Counted from the stretch's first letter, positions 1-11,442 are shown. The stretch is 64,000 nucleotides of DNA from Haberlea rhodopensis (GCA_907163345.1 CAJQUN010000061.1:2294001-2358000); one strand, 5' to 3'. Translations and numbers: made by a program. Notes: generated from the letters alone by a model not told the origin.

Positions 1-1914
1 TTTCGTCCGATTCTGGCTCCGGTACTCCTGTATCTGGAACTCACAATAAATAACAAGGAAAACAGATGTTAAGTCTTTGAGGACTTAGTGAGGGAATAAC
101 AATGGCTTATATCTGTAATTATCAAACAGTGCAATGTCTCAATATGATATGTCATGTAACAAATATCTCGCAGTCAAGTAATTGTCAATAATGAAAGTGA
201 CGATTTAGGATTTTAGAGTGAATATAGTGGGCTAAAGAGGTGGCTCCCACCGGACAGTTTGGTGTAGCATTTTTCCCCGCATATTCAGATGGGATTTGTA
301 CATTCAGTCATTTACAAGCCAAGGTGAACCATTCTCGGACCGTAAAAAGGTGCGCGTTGTTCAGATGAACCATATACTCGGACTGTCATCCGTTGTTCAT
401 TGGACTCACTTTCAGGGCCGAAGCCACGTTGTCCAGTGGATAAATATCCATGACTCCATTCATTCAGTAAAAGGATTCGTTCAATCAATGGAATCGTTTA
501 GTAATCGATAACATTCAAGATAATTAAACATGCAGATCTAGATGACCAATAGAACGATGTAATGCACATATGATGACATAAATGAAGTGTGAGATAAGTA
601 ATAACAAGTTACTGTAAATTCCAGGCCAAATGCCAAAAATGTTATATAATAAGAATTCGGTAGTACACATCACCTTACTACTTGATATCTTACTGGATTG
701 ACTTGATTTTGAACTCAGTTGTCAAATAAATTTATATCAACATAATATATGTAATTTATGGTGATTAGTAACCCAATTAAGTGGTTGAATCTTTGTAAAA
801 ATCATTTTTTGTACAAAACTTGTCCGGGTAATTTTGAATAAGACTTAAAAATTCATGATAATTCAATGATAAGTCGAACGATCACGAAACTTTCCAGAAA
901 TGCCTAAAATAAGTCCATAAATGTTTGGCCACCGGAAAACACGATATCGGGGAGGCGCGTGAAGTTCAAGCGCCACCGTGGCGGCGATTGGCCGAGCTCC
1001 GGACACCACGCACGACTGAAATTTTACTGGTGTGTTCGTCGCATCAAGATCTACATCTTTTGTTTAGAAATTATTTTTAAATTTGCAACAGATTTTGCCC
1101 AGAATTCGAGTTTTCGAAATTATTAACTAAGTGTTTTGGTAACTGGAAATCCGTACGCACGACGGCGGTTTGAGCGATCGGCCGACATACCCATAAACTT
1201 TAACACATTTTGAACAACATTTGTTTAGAATCCAAGTTATAAATCATTTGATAAAGGCACGAAATCGAAGCTTGAAACCGATACCTTGAAGTGGGTTTTC
1301 TGGGCTTGGGCAGCTTAGTGTTCTTCGGGATTTTGATTTTCTAGACGAATTTGGATGCTGATTTTGGAACACATCCTATAATAAATGTGTTTTGGGGTGT
1401 ATAATGAATGTTGTGTGAAATTTTTGGATTTTTTGGACGAGATTTGGTATTTCTCTCATAATTTTCTTATTTCCAGCCTATTTTCTACATATTTCCTGCA
1501 CGCTCTCTCTCAAACTTGCTCTTGAATTTATGAGTTAAATCTGATGAAATGGGGGGTATTTATAGGGGTGTGTGCATGTGTTAGGTTGTTGAAGTGTGGA
1601 CAAGTGTTGGGGTAAGTTGCCAAATATTAAGTTTTTAAAATTAATTCAAAATGATATATAATTTTTTTTAGAACTATTATTATTATTATTTCTATGATTT
1701 ATATATATATGAATTTAGTTTGATAAATGGTATTTTGATGCCTAATATTAATTAAATATTTTCTTTTATTAGTTAACGTTATGAAATATAATTAAACATA
1801 AATTCATAAATTATTATTATTATTATTATTTTTAGGATGATTATTTTAGTAGCATTGAAGATAGCTTCAACTTATTTTATCTAATTATGTAATTGAGATT
1901 TTTGGGGTGTTACA
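1..1914 (-). repeat. Chromovirus-type LTR sequence (window edge, incomplete)
   Basis: Read on the minus strand, this stretch begins at 1914 with TGTAACACCCC, the usual opening of many plant Ty3/Gypsy LTRs, and runs off the window start. No coding region was recognised; the 71-codon ORF at 296-511 is judged fortuitous. Bases ~473-1060 recur at 1915-2019 plus 3526-4010 and again at ~4345-4826, so three copies of this segment lie in the first 5 kb. Short (ATT)n runs occur near 1677-1690 and 1812-1830. The LTR assignment rests on the terminus and the repetition; the internal region of the element is not visible. Confidence 0.55.
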
Positions 1915-2024
1915 GGATTCGTTCAATCAAAAGATCGATTAGTAATCGATAACATTCAAGATAAATAAACATGCAGATCAAGATAACCAATGGAACGAGA
2001 TAATGTACAATATGATGACAATAT

Positions 2025-3520
2025 TGACCGCTTATTTTTTGAAACAGAAAATTTCTCAGTGTAGCGATTATACCGCAAGTGCACGGTGTCAAGTTTTAGT
2101 ATAGTTAAATGAAAGTAAGGGTTGTCGAATCCACGGGGACTAACGTATAAGTACCAAATAAAACTAGTAAAATTATATTTAGCCTACGATTAAAAAAAAG
2201 GGTAGATTAACTAATGCAAATTTAGAACTAAAGAATCCAAATAAAACAAGAATAAATAAAATAAATGGTTTCCGGATATGCAAAGGAATTTCGCTCGAGA
2301 AATTTATCTAGTTCTTCGTTCAACTGTGTTTTCGTCAATGATTCGTTTGAATAAGCAACTACTAAACAATCGATTCTTAAGGTGAAAGGCTTTCGCTGTT
2401 ATTCAATACACTCTCTCGAGCTGTAAAGAAACTAGTATCGACTTAGAACAAGTAACTCTCGTTCACTTATTTACTAATCCGATATTGCATAAATCTTCAA
2501 AACCTAGTTACTCTAAATCTCTCGATTCAAAGTGCTCACGTATGTGATTTTATCTCTCGATCTCAATCTTAAACATACATCATGAATTATTGTAGCGTAT
2601 TATAACGTTATCTCTCGATCTCGGTTACAACTCACAGATTCAATCAAAGTTAGCTAGACTTTGATATCATTAAGCACATAATTCATGAACAATAAGAAAT
2701 CAATCCACTCAAACACATTCGAATCAAAAACTCAAACACAATTATACTCAAACTCGATAAAATAAACTCAATTCAATTCAAAACAAATAAATGAGATGTT
2801 TAATTGTCTCTCAACCTCAAAAACATCAAATGAATATGAAAATCAAATAAATCAGAGTTTAGAAATACGATAAACGTGGGAACAAATCCGTGCGTTGCAC
2901 CGTAATCTCTTCTCTTGCTCCTTCCTTGCACTCCGGAAATGTCTCGCTCAAGCTCGGACGGAGAACGGAGGAAGATGACTTTTCCTCGGGTTCTTCTCGG
3001 CGGCTACTAGGGTTCTCCTTTGATAATTTTTGGCCTTTTTCCCTCTCTGATCTGATATCTACCGATATGGAAATGATTTTCAATTTAAACCACCGAGAAT
3101 CCATCAAATATGGAAGATACGATTTTTTAAAATTCGCGTATCGATCGATCGAAAGGATTTTCCGATCGATCGGTGCACTGTTCATTTCAGCGTTTTAAAC
3201 TTTCTGCCTCGATCGATCGATCGAAATTTTGGTTCCGATCGATCGACACTTCGATAAAATTGTTCCTGAACTCTCTGCCTGGATCGATCGGTCGAAAAAT
3301 ATTCTCGATCGATCGGTGCTTTGCAAAATCTTAATTCTTCTCTTTTTTCTCTTTTTCGCCTCGATTTCACCCGTTTTCTTCATTTTAGCTCATTTCTATC
3401 ATTTCCGACCTATTTTCCTGAAACAAGCAAATAAATACCAAAAAGCGTAATTTCATCCAGGAAAAGTACGAAAAACGATGAGAAATTACAGCTAAAAACA
3501 CGTAATATCTAAGCCTGTCA
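2025..3520 (-). mobile_element. Solo LTR, Athila-like Gypsy, with 5-bp target duplication
   Basis: On the minus strand this 1,496-bp unit starts TGACAGGCTTAG and ends GCGGTCA. It is flanked on both sides by AATAT (2020-2024 and 3521-3525), a perfect 5-bp target-site duplication. Near its 3' end (plus 2068-2090) is the motif ACCGCAAGTGCACGGTGTC in reverse, a block also found near the 3' ends of the LTRs at 46.86 kb and 54.56 kb. No internal region is present, so it is a solo LTR left by LTR-LTR recombination. It sits inside chromovirus LTR sequence. Confidence 0.85.
3143..3320. repeat. Cluster of GATCGATC palindromes inside the solo LTR
   Basis: Three successive blocks each carry two GATCGATC-type palindromes about 12-20 nt apart, near 3140-3175, 3210-3245 and 3282-3320. 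Comparable clusters lie in two other LTRs of this window, at 29756-29995 and 52848-52975. The function is unknown. Confidence 0.75.
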
Positions 3521-4018
3521 AATATATAAAAGGTGAGATAATGAATAACAAGATACTGTAAAATACAGGCCAATTGTCAAAAGGGTTAATATAACAAGAA
3601 TTCGGTAGTACACCTCACCTTACTAGCTTACGATATTTTACTGGATTGATTCGATTTTGAACCCGGTTGCCAAGGAAATTCCTATAAACATAATATAAGT
3701 AATTTATAGTGATTAGGGACCCAAATACATGGTGAATATTCTTAAAGATCATTTTTGTATAAAATGTGTCCGAGTAATTTTAAATAAGACTTTAAAATTC
3801 TTGATAATTCAATAAGTCGAAAAATCACGAAACTTTCCAGAAATGCCTAAATCATTCCACCAACGTTCGGTCGTAGGAAAATTGGACATCGGGGAGGCGC
3901 GTGACTTTCACGCGCCGTCACGCCACCGTGACGGCGCGTGGCCGAGCTCCGGTCACCACGCGCGGCTGAAATTTTACCGGTGTGTTCGTCGCATCAAGAT
4001 CTGCTTGAAAGTTGTGAC

Positions 4019-4277
4019 TGTTGGATTAGTATTCAACCAATGTGGAGACAACTTAGCAACCAAGTTTGAGGTCTACAATGGGGTGCCAACTTTGAAGTCC
4101 ACAAAGTTGCACAAGTTTGAACATGCCAACTTGTTATCATTTCACACCATGATTTTCATGATTTCACACCAAGAATTTTCATGGTTTCACATCATGTTTT
4201 TCACCTATAAATAGGCAAGAGTTTTGCTCATTTGTATCACAACACAAATCAAAAGTTTAGTAAGCTTTGAGAGAGAG
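4019..4277 (+). repeat. Truncated extra copy of the Copia LTR 5' part
   Basis: This starts TGTTGGATTAG like the two full Copia LTRs and includes the TATAAATAG box at 4206-4214. It stops at the tandem duplication breakpoint after GAGAGAGC. It is a by-product of the local duplication, not a separate insertion. Confidence 0.85.
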
Positions 4278-4836
4278 CATCCAGGAAAAAGTACGAAAAA
4301 CGGTAAGAAATTACAGCTAAAAACACGTAATATCTAAGCCTATCAAATATATGAAAGGGTGAGATAATGAATAACAAGATACTGTAAATTCCAGGCCAAT
4401 TGCCAAAAGGGTTATATAACAAGAATTCGGTAGTACACCTCACCTTACTAGCTTACGATATTTTACTGGATTGATTCGATTTTGAACCCGGTTGCCAAGG
4501 AAATTCCTATAAACATAATATAAGTAATTTATAGTGATTAGGGACCCAAATACATGGTGAATATTCTTAAAGATCATTTTTGTATAAAATGTGTCCGAGT
4601 AATTTTAAATAAGACTTTAAAAATTCTTGATAATTCAATAAGTCGAAAAATCACGAAACTTTCCAGAAATGCCTAAATCATTCCACCAACGTTTGGTCGT
4701 AGGAAAATTGGACATCGGGGAGGCGCGTGACTTTCACGCGCCACCGTGACGGCGCGTGGCCGAGCTCCGGTCACCACGCGCGGCTGAAATTTTACCGGTG
4801 TGTTCGTCGCATCAAGATCTGCTTGAAAGTTGTGAC

Positions 4837-5346
4837 TGTTGGATTAGTATTCAACCAATGTGGAGACAACTTAGCAACCAAGTTTGAAGTCTACAATGGG
4901 GTGCCAACTTTGAAGTCCACAAAGTTGCACAAGTTTGAACATGCCAACTTATTATCATTTCACACCATGATTTTCATGATTTCACACCAAGAATTTTCTT
5001 GGTTTCACATCATGTTTTTCACCTATAAATAGGCAAGAGTTTTGCTCATTTGTATCACAACACAAATCAAAAGTTTAGTAAGCTTTGAGAGAGAGCAAAG
5101 TGTGATTGAGAGATTTTGAGTTGAGTTGAGCAAGTTTGCTCCTTCTCTAAGAGGTGTGAGTTTGTACTCCTCTTGTAATCCCTTCATATTTGATATAGTG
5201 AAGTGTGTGTGCTCCGTGGACGTAGGCGAGTTTTGCCAAACCACGTAAATCTTTGTGTCTCTATTTTGTGTGTGCATTGTTTTTCCTGTTCCTTATAGCT
5301 CATTCAACTTCCGCAAGAACATGACAACAGTCATAGTTCCCTAACA
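4837..5346 (+). repeat. Copia 5' LTR
   Basis: 510 bp from TGTTGG to CTAACA. It contains nested inverted motifs around 4967-5015 (CATGATTTTCATG and AAGAATTTTCTT) upstream of the TATA box. The transcribed region downstream shares the LTR's R/U5 layout with the 3' copy. Confidence 0.92.
5024..5032 (+). promoter_or_regulatory. TATA box of the Copia LTR promoter
   Basis: TATAAATAG lies about 190 bp into the LTR. The same motif occurs at 9684-9692 in the 3' LTR and 4206-4214 in the duplicated LTR fragment. It is the expected Pol II promoter for the element's genomic RNA. Confidence 0.75.
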
Positions 5347-5348
5347 AC

Positions 5349-5361
5349 TGGTATCAGAGCC
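5349..5361 (+). other. Copia primer-binding site (tRNA-iMet)
   Basis: TGGTATCAGAGCC starts two bases after the LTR end. It is the standard plant Copia priming site, complementary to the 3' end of initiator methionine tRNA. Confidence 0.9.
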
Positions 5362-5579
5362 ATGGTCATTTTGTTGGGGAGAGGTTTGGTGTGGTAGGCC
5401 AATACGTATTGACTAAGGAGGTTATGTCTAGGAAAATCGGTATTTAAGTGGGACCGGTGTGACCCCACCAATTTTCCTGGGAATCTTGAAGTTCTGTCTA
5501 GGAAAGATCGAGATTCTCTCTTTCCTGGGAGCTTACTTAGCGTGTACTATTCAAGTACTTCATCAAAGTATCAGGAGCA

Positions 5580-8500
5580 ATGGCCGCAGACGAAGGGAAG
5601 CTAAAACTCGAAAAGTTCGATGGTGCAGATTTTGGATTGTGGAAAATGCAAATAGAGGACTATTTGTATCAGAAAAAATTGTATCAACCTCTCGAAGAAT
5701 AGAAGCCAGAAACAATGACAGATGAAGATCGGAAAATCCTCGATAGACAAGCTCTTGGAGTAATCAGTTTGACATTATCCCGCAATGTTGCTTTCAATAT
5801 TGCAAAAGAAAAGACCACAGCAGGTCTCATGAAGGCTCTCACCAGTATGTACGAAAAGCTGTCAGCCTCAAATAAAGTACACCTGATGAGACGATTGTTC
5901 AACTTGCGGATGACGGAAGGCGCATCAGTGGCTCAACATCTCAATGAGCTTAATACAATTACAACTCAACTGAGCTCAGTTGAGATTGAATTTGATGATG
6001 AAGTACGAGCATTGATACTTTTGTCTTCTCTACCTGAAAGTTGGAATGCTACAGTCACAGCAGTGAGTAGCTCGTCGGGAAGCACTAAATTAAAATTTGA
6101 CGATGTTCGTGATCTTGTTCTTAGCGAAGAAATCTGAAGGAGAGAGTCAAGTGAGACGTCGTCCTCTTCAGCTTTGTCTATAGAATCAAGAGGAAGAACC
6201 AGAGGAAATGGACGCGGCAAATCAAAATACAGAGGAAGATCAAATGACAGGAGATCCAAATCTAAGAATCCCCCTCATTCTCAGAACTCAAAGACTATCG
6301 AGTGTTGGAAATGCGGGCAGCCCAGAAATTATAAAAATCAGTGCAAAAATGCACCGAAAAACCAGGAGGCGAAGGCAGAAGCAAACGTTGCTTCTAGAGA
6401 TGATGCATTAATATGCTCTTTAGAGTGCAAGGAAGAGTCTTGGGTGTTAGACTCCGGAGCATCATTCCATGCTACTTCGCAAAGAGAACTCTTCGAGAAA
6501 TATGTCACCGGAAACCTTGGTAAAGTCTACCTTGGTAATGAACAATCTTGCGAGATTGTTGGCAAAGGTATCATAAAGATTAAGTTGAACGGGTCTGTAT
6601 GGGAGCTGAAGGATGTCAGACATATTCCCGATCTGAGAAAGAACTTAATCTCAGTTGGCCAGTTGGCCAGTGAAGGTTATACAACAGTCTTGCACGGTGA
6701 TACTTGGAAGATCTCAAAAGGTGCAATGATAATTGCTCGAGGCAATAAGAGTGGTACTCTTTACATGACATCAGGAGTACGTTGTTCAATTGCAGTTGCA
6801 GCAAACAAAGAAAGTCCTACTTTGTGGCACCAGAGACTCGGCCACATGAGTGAGAAAGGAATGAAGATTATGCATTCCAAGGGAAAACTACCAGCCCTCC
6901 AGTCAATAGAAATTGACATGTGTGAAGATTGCATATATGGCAAACAAAAGAGGGTCAGTTTTCAGCCAAGTGGCAGAACACTGAAGAAGGAAAAATTGGA
7001 ACTCATTCACTCTGATGTTTGGGGACCAGCCACTATCTCATCCATTGGTGAAAAATATTACTTCGTGACATTTATCGATGATCACTCTCGGAAGGTATGA
7101 GTTTACTTTCTAAGGCAGAAGTCCGAAGTATTTGATACTTTCAAAAGATGGAAAGCTATGGTTGAAAATGAGACAAGTCTTAAGATCAAATGTCTCAGAA
7201 TAGACAATGGTGGTGAATACACAGACACCGGATTCAAGAAATTCTGCTTCGAACATGGGATCCGAATGGAGATAACCGTGCCAAGTACGCCTCAACACAA
7301 TGGTGTAGCTGAGCGTATGAATCGAACGTTGACTGAAAGAGCCCAAAGTATGCGTATACAATCAGGTCTACCAAAGCAGTTCTGGGCAGAAGCAATCAAT
7401 ACAGCAGCTTACTTGATCAACCGAGGGCCATCTGTTCCATTAGAGCACATGATACCCGAAGAAGTATGGAGTGGAAAATAAGTAAAACTCTCACATCTTA
7501 AAGTCTTCGGTTGTGCTGCATTTGTACATATCGGTGATCAAAGCAGGAGTAAGCTTCATCCCAAATCCAAGAAATGCACCTTCATCGGTTATGGCGATGA
7601 TGAATTTGGATATTGCATATGGGATGATGAGAGCAAGAAGATAATCCATAGTAGGGATGTTATCTTCAATGAAAAGGCTATGTACAAAGACATACACACA
7701 ACGAGCACTCGTGAGTCAATGAGTGATCCTGTCTATGTTGAGCAGGATGATGTGCCAGAGAATAGTATGTCACATCATGAAAATCCGATTTTAGATCCGG
7801 AGGAACTCGAAACGCAGAGCAGTGGAGAGCAGTCTGGTGAACCGTAGGTTCAGAGTCCTCCCGCATTGAGAAGATCATCTCGACCTCATATACCAAACAG
7901 AAGGTATATGAATTATCTATTGCTTACAGATGGAGGAGAGCCTGAATGCTACGATGAAGCATGTCAGACAGAGGATGCTAGCAAGTGGGAGATTGCAATG
8001 AAAGATGAAATGCAGTCTCTTATCTCCAACAACACTTGGGAGCTAACGAAGCTACCAAAAGGAAAGAAAGCCCTTCACAACAAATGGGTGTATCGTGTGA
8101 AGGAAGAAAGTGATGGATCAAGAAGATTCAAGGCCCGGTTAGTAGTCAAAGGTTTCCAACAGAAAGAAGGAATTGATTACACCGACATTTTTTCACCAGT
8201 TGGAACAACTGGATGTGAAAACTGCTTTTCTCCACGGTGATGTGGATGAAGAGATCTATATACAACAACCAGAAGGATTCTCAGAGATAGGAAGGGAAAA
8301 TCTTGTCTGTAGGCTTCGGAGGAGCTTGTATGGTCTAAAACAAGCCCATCGGCAATGGTATAAGAAATTCGATGGTTTCATGCAGAGACAAGGATTCCAC
8401 AAGTGTAATGCTGACCATTGTTGCTACTAAAAGAAGTATGAGTCCAGTTATATCATCTTGCTACTTTATGTCGATGATATGTTGGTAGCAAGACCAGACA

Positions 8501-9428
8501 TGGACGAGATCAAGAAGTTGAAGATGCAACTGTCAAATGAGTTTGACATGAAAGATCTTGGTCCAGCTAAACAGATTCTTGGGATGCGGATCACCAGAGA
8601 TAAGCAAAAAGGTACATTGCAGTTATCTCAGGCTGAGTACATCAACCGTGTGTTGAACAGGTTCAACATGAGTGATGCTAAGGCAGTAAGTACGCCTTGG
8701 GCAGTCACTTCAAGTTATCTAAAGATCAGTCTCCGAAGACAGATGAGGAGAGAAACTTCATGGCTCAGGTTCCCTATGCCTCAGCCATTGGAAGTCTTAT
8801 GTATGCAATGGTCTGTACAAGACCAGATATTGGCCATGCAGTGGGAGCTGTTAGCAGATTTATGTCAAATCCTGGAAAGACCCACTGGCAAGCGATGAAA
8901 TGGATCATGAGGTATCTACGAGGTACTAAAGATAAATGTTTAGTAATTGGAAAGGGAGAAACAGAAATCCAAGGCTATGTAGATGCAGACTTTGCTGGCG
9001 AAATCGATCGTAGAAGAAGTACTACGGGTTATGTATTCACAGTGGGAATCACAACAGTTAGTTGGATATCGCAGATACAGAAGATTGTAGCTCTATCAAC
9101 TACAGAAGCTGAGAATGTAGCTGCGACTGAGGCTAGCAAAGAAATGATATGGTTACAAGGATTGTTAACAGAATTGGGATTCAATCAAGTAAAGAATGTA
9201 CTGTACAATGACAGTTAGAGTGCGATTCATCTAGCGAAAAATTCAGCATTCCATTCAAGAACCAAACACATTGGATTACGCTATCACTTCATCAGATCAT
9301 TGTTAGAGGAAGGTGTATTGAAAGTCGAGAAAATCCAGGGCAGTAAGAATCCAGCGGATATGTTAACAAAGGTTGTCACCATGGACAAACTTAAGTTATG
9401 TACAACTTCAGTTGGTCTTCAAGGATGA
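5580..9428 (+). pseudogene. Copia gag-pol polyprotein, broken
   Basis: The ATG at 5580 opens a Gag (FDGADFGLWK motif). A zinc knuckle follows at ~6301-6344; its expected His is Asn (CWKCGQPRNYKNQC). Then come protease (DSGAS, ~6450), integrase (HQRLGH and CEDC zinc residues; catalytic Asp in HSDVWGP and DNGGEY, Glu in VAERMN), RT (LYVDDM, ~8465) and RNase H (VDADFAG; STTEAE). The frame is constant from 5580 to ~8194, interrupted by stops at 5700, 6135, 7098, 7479 and 7845. A deletion with frameshift near 8195 removes the early RT fingers. Another frameshift lies near 8695, with stops at 8428 and 9216. At least four stops replace an expected Arg, Trp or Gln codon by a C-to-T or G-to-A change. 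Confidence 0.93.
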
Positions 9429-9480
9429 AGACGAGGTCGAGCACACCACTAATCAAGGTATGAAGACGGATTGAAATCAG

Positions 9481-9496
9481 TCTTCAAGTGGGAGAT
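9481..9496 (+). other. Copia polypurine tract
   Basis: TCTTCAAGTGGGAGAT directly precedes the 3' LTR. The AAGTGGGAGA core is the usual plus-strand primer of TNT1-type Copia elements. Confidence 0.8.
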
Positions 9497-10006
9497 TGTT
9501 GGATTAGTATTCAACCAATGTGGAGACAACTTAGCAACCAAGTTTGAAGTCTACAATGGGGTGCCAACTTTGAAGTCCACAAAGTTGCACAAGTTTGAAC
9601 ATGCCAACTTGTTATCATTTCACACCATGATTTTCATGATTTCACACCAAGAATTTTCTTGGTTTCACATCATGTTTTTCACCTATAAATAGGCAAGAGT
9701 TTTTCTCATTTGTATCACAACACAAATCAAAAGTTTAGTAAGCTTTGAGAGAGAGCAAAGTGTGATTGGGAGATTTGAGTTGAGTTGAGCAAGTTTGCTC
9801 CTTCTCCGAGAGGTGTGAGTTTGTACTCCTCTTGTAATCCCTTCATATTTGATATAATGAAGTGTGTGTGCTCCCGTGGACGTAGACGAGTTTTGTCGAA
9901 CCACGTAAATCTTTGTGTCTCTATTTTGTGTGTGCGTTGTTTTTCTTGTTCCTTATGGCTCCTGCAACTTCCGCAAGAACATGACAGCAGTCATAGTTCC
10001 CTGACA
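9497..10006 (+). repeat. Copia 3' LTR
   Basis: 510 bp from TGTTGG to CTGACA, same length as the 5' LTR. About 20 differences, mostly transitions plus two single-base indels. The following base belongs to LINE sequence. Confidence 0.92.
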
Positions 10007-10039
10007 AAAATCCCTTTGATTTTAACCATCTAAAATTTG

Positions 10040-11175
10040 GTTTTTCTGTGATGATTCCATTAATTTTGAATGCATCTCAGACCACACCCAGGCTTTACAT
10101 TTGAAGTTGACTTCGGCTCTTTTTCCACAAGGAATTTTTGCCACATTTGTTTACGCTAGCTGTAGTAGAACAACTCGTAACTTGCTTTGGGATAATTTGC
10201 TAGCTTGTAAACCAGAGAATAATGCAACTTGGTTTCTGGGCGGCGACTTTAATTGCACTACAGATGTGGAGGATCTGTGACCAGGATCAGTTAGAAGATC
10301 GGGTGCCATGCATGACTTTAATGATTTTATAATGAATGCTGGACTAGTAGACGCTGGATTTGTTGGGGACAGATATATTTGGACAAATGGTAGTACATGG
10401 AGGAGATTAGATCGGATTTTGCTTCCATCGTCTTGGAGTAGTGTATTTAATGCCTTCAAAGTTGAGCATTTGAATCGAGCTAATTCGGATCATGCCCCCT
10501 TGTCCATTTCAGCTCCATTTCTGCCTAAGCCTACGCCATCCTTCTGTTTCCAAAACATGTGGACTAAACATGATGGTTTTCTTCAAACAGTTCGTCTCAA
10601 CTGGAATAACCCTTTTGAGGGTCATGGTATGCTCGTTCAAACTTAAACGTCTAAAAGGACATCTTAAATGGTGGAATAGAGATGTGTTTGTCAACATTTT
10701 CGATAAAATTACTGCTGCTGAAAACTTCTTCTCAGATGCTCAAAAAGCTTATGATCTTAATCCTTCTGAAGACCTTAAGGTAATGCTTACCAATTGTCAA
10801 CACAATCTCAACCATATTTTATCTATAGAGGAGATATTTTGGAAACAGAAAGCTACATCCCGATGGCGTCTTGAAGGAGAAAGAAACACTCGCCTATTCC
10901 ATAATATGGTTAACAGGAAAAGATCACACGACCACATATAAAGAATTTGGGATGAAGGTGTGTGTTTAATGAACCATTAAAGATTCAAGATTCTGGAGCC
11001 AAGTTTTTTGAACAACATCTTGTAGGAGAGGATACCGTTCTAAATATGCCTTGTTTTGATCACATTCCTCGATTGATTAACGATGAGGATAACGCTCTTT
11101 TCATTGCCATCCCTACTCTAGAAGAGGTTAAGAAAGTGGTATTCTCGCTTAATCTGAATAGTGCTGCTGTTTTTG
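10040..11175 (+). pseudogene. 5'-part fragment of an L1-type LINE ORF2
   Basis: Frame-broken remnant of an endonuclease/exonuclease/phosphatase domain and the linker before reverse transcriptase. Recognisable blocks are GGDFNCT (~10222), DRYIWTNG (~10370), the catalytic SDH (~10483) and the linker block SRWRLEGERNTRLFHN (~10858). Frames change near 10625 and 10940. Homology stops at FSLNLNSAA (~11160), just where the RT domain should begin. The 3' half is absent, unusual for a LINE, so it was probably cut by deletion or rearrangement. It is a different, older copy than the LINE that follows. Confidence 0.8.
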
Positions 11176-11415
11176 AATTTAATATCAAACAGCCAATGCT
11201 TTTTGTTTAAAACCAATGTTTCCAAGCAAAAACACTTTTTTCCAACTTTAACCAAGAAAAAAATATAGAAATCTGCTTTGAATAAACATTTGCAAAACAC
11301 TACATTTTAATAACAAGTGTTTATATAGAGAGATAACAAGTGATTATATAGAGAGAGAGACAATTTTGAACTGCCTAGACTCAAGAAATTTAAATTCCCA
11401 ATACTTTATACTAAT
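11176..11415. other. AT-rich spacer
   Basis: No gene seen. There is a short (GA)n-like run near 11327-11362. Confidence 0.6.
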
Positions 11416-11437
11416 AACAATATATACATACTTAATT
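11416..11437 (+). repeat. LINE target-site duplication, 5' copy
   Basis: A 22-bp AT-rich segment repeated at 17133-17154 with a single A/G mismatch in the middle. Its ends are AACAATATAT and CATACTTAATT. Confidence 0.88.
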
Positions 11438-11442
11438 AACGT

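Larger units (their letters stand above)
1915..4018 (-). repeat. Second chromovirus LTR copy, split by a solo LTR
   Basis: Bases 1915-2019 match ~473-580 of the first copy, and 3526-4010 match ~590-1055, in the same orientation. The copy is interrupted by the LTR at 2025-3520. The GC-rich block near 3890-3960 (GGGGAGGCGCGTGACTTTCACG and neighbours) matches 950-1010 with an expanded GCGCG stretch. No gene is seen; ORFs here are fortuitous. The first LTR therefore appears to lie directly against a relative of itself, as expected from nested insertion or unequal recombination. Confidence 0.6.
3454..5095. repeat. Tandem segmental duplication (~820 bp x2)
   Basis: Bases 3454-4277 (824 bp) are repeated head-to-tail at 4278-5095 (818 bp). 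Each unit begins with CATCCAGGAAAA, the tail of the Athila-like LTR. It then runs through chromovirus LTR sequence and ends inside the first ~259 bp of the Copia LTR, at GAGAGAGC. The second copy continues into the rest of the Copia LTR. Small indels distinguish the copies, for example around 3915-3940. The duplication must postdate both the solo-LTR insertion and the Copia insertion. Confidence 0.85.
4837..10006 (+). mobile_element. Ty1/Copia retrotransposon, Tork/TNT1-like, degenerate
   Basis: This is a 5.17-kb element: 510-bp 5' LTR, initiator-Met primer-binding site, gag-protease-integrase-RT-RNase H in Copia order, polypurine tract and 510-bp 3' LTR. The two LTRs differ at about 20 positions by eye (near 4%), so the insertion is not recent. 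The flanks do not match: GTGAC before the 5' LTR and AAAAT after the 3' LTR. There is thus no target duplication, and the right flank is LINE sequence rather than the chromovirus sequence seen on the left. The coding region is broken, so the element is non-autonomous now. Confidence 0.93.

Noticed and set aside
2890..3383. Overlapping ORFs of 60-108 codons rich in DRSI repeats
   Set aside because: They arise from the GATCGATC palindromes within an LTR.
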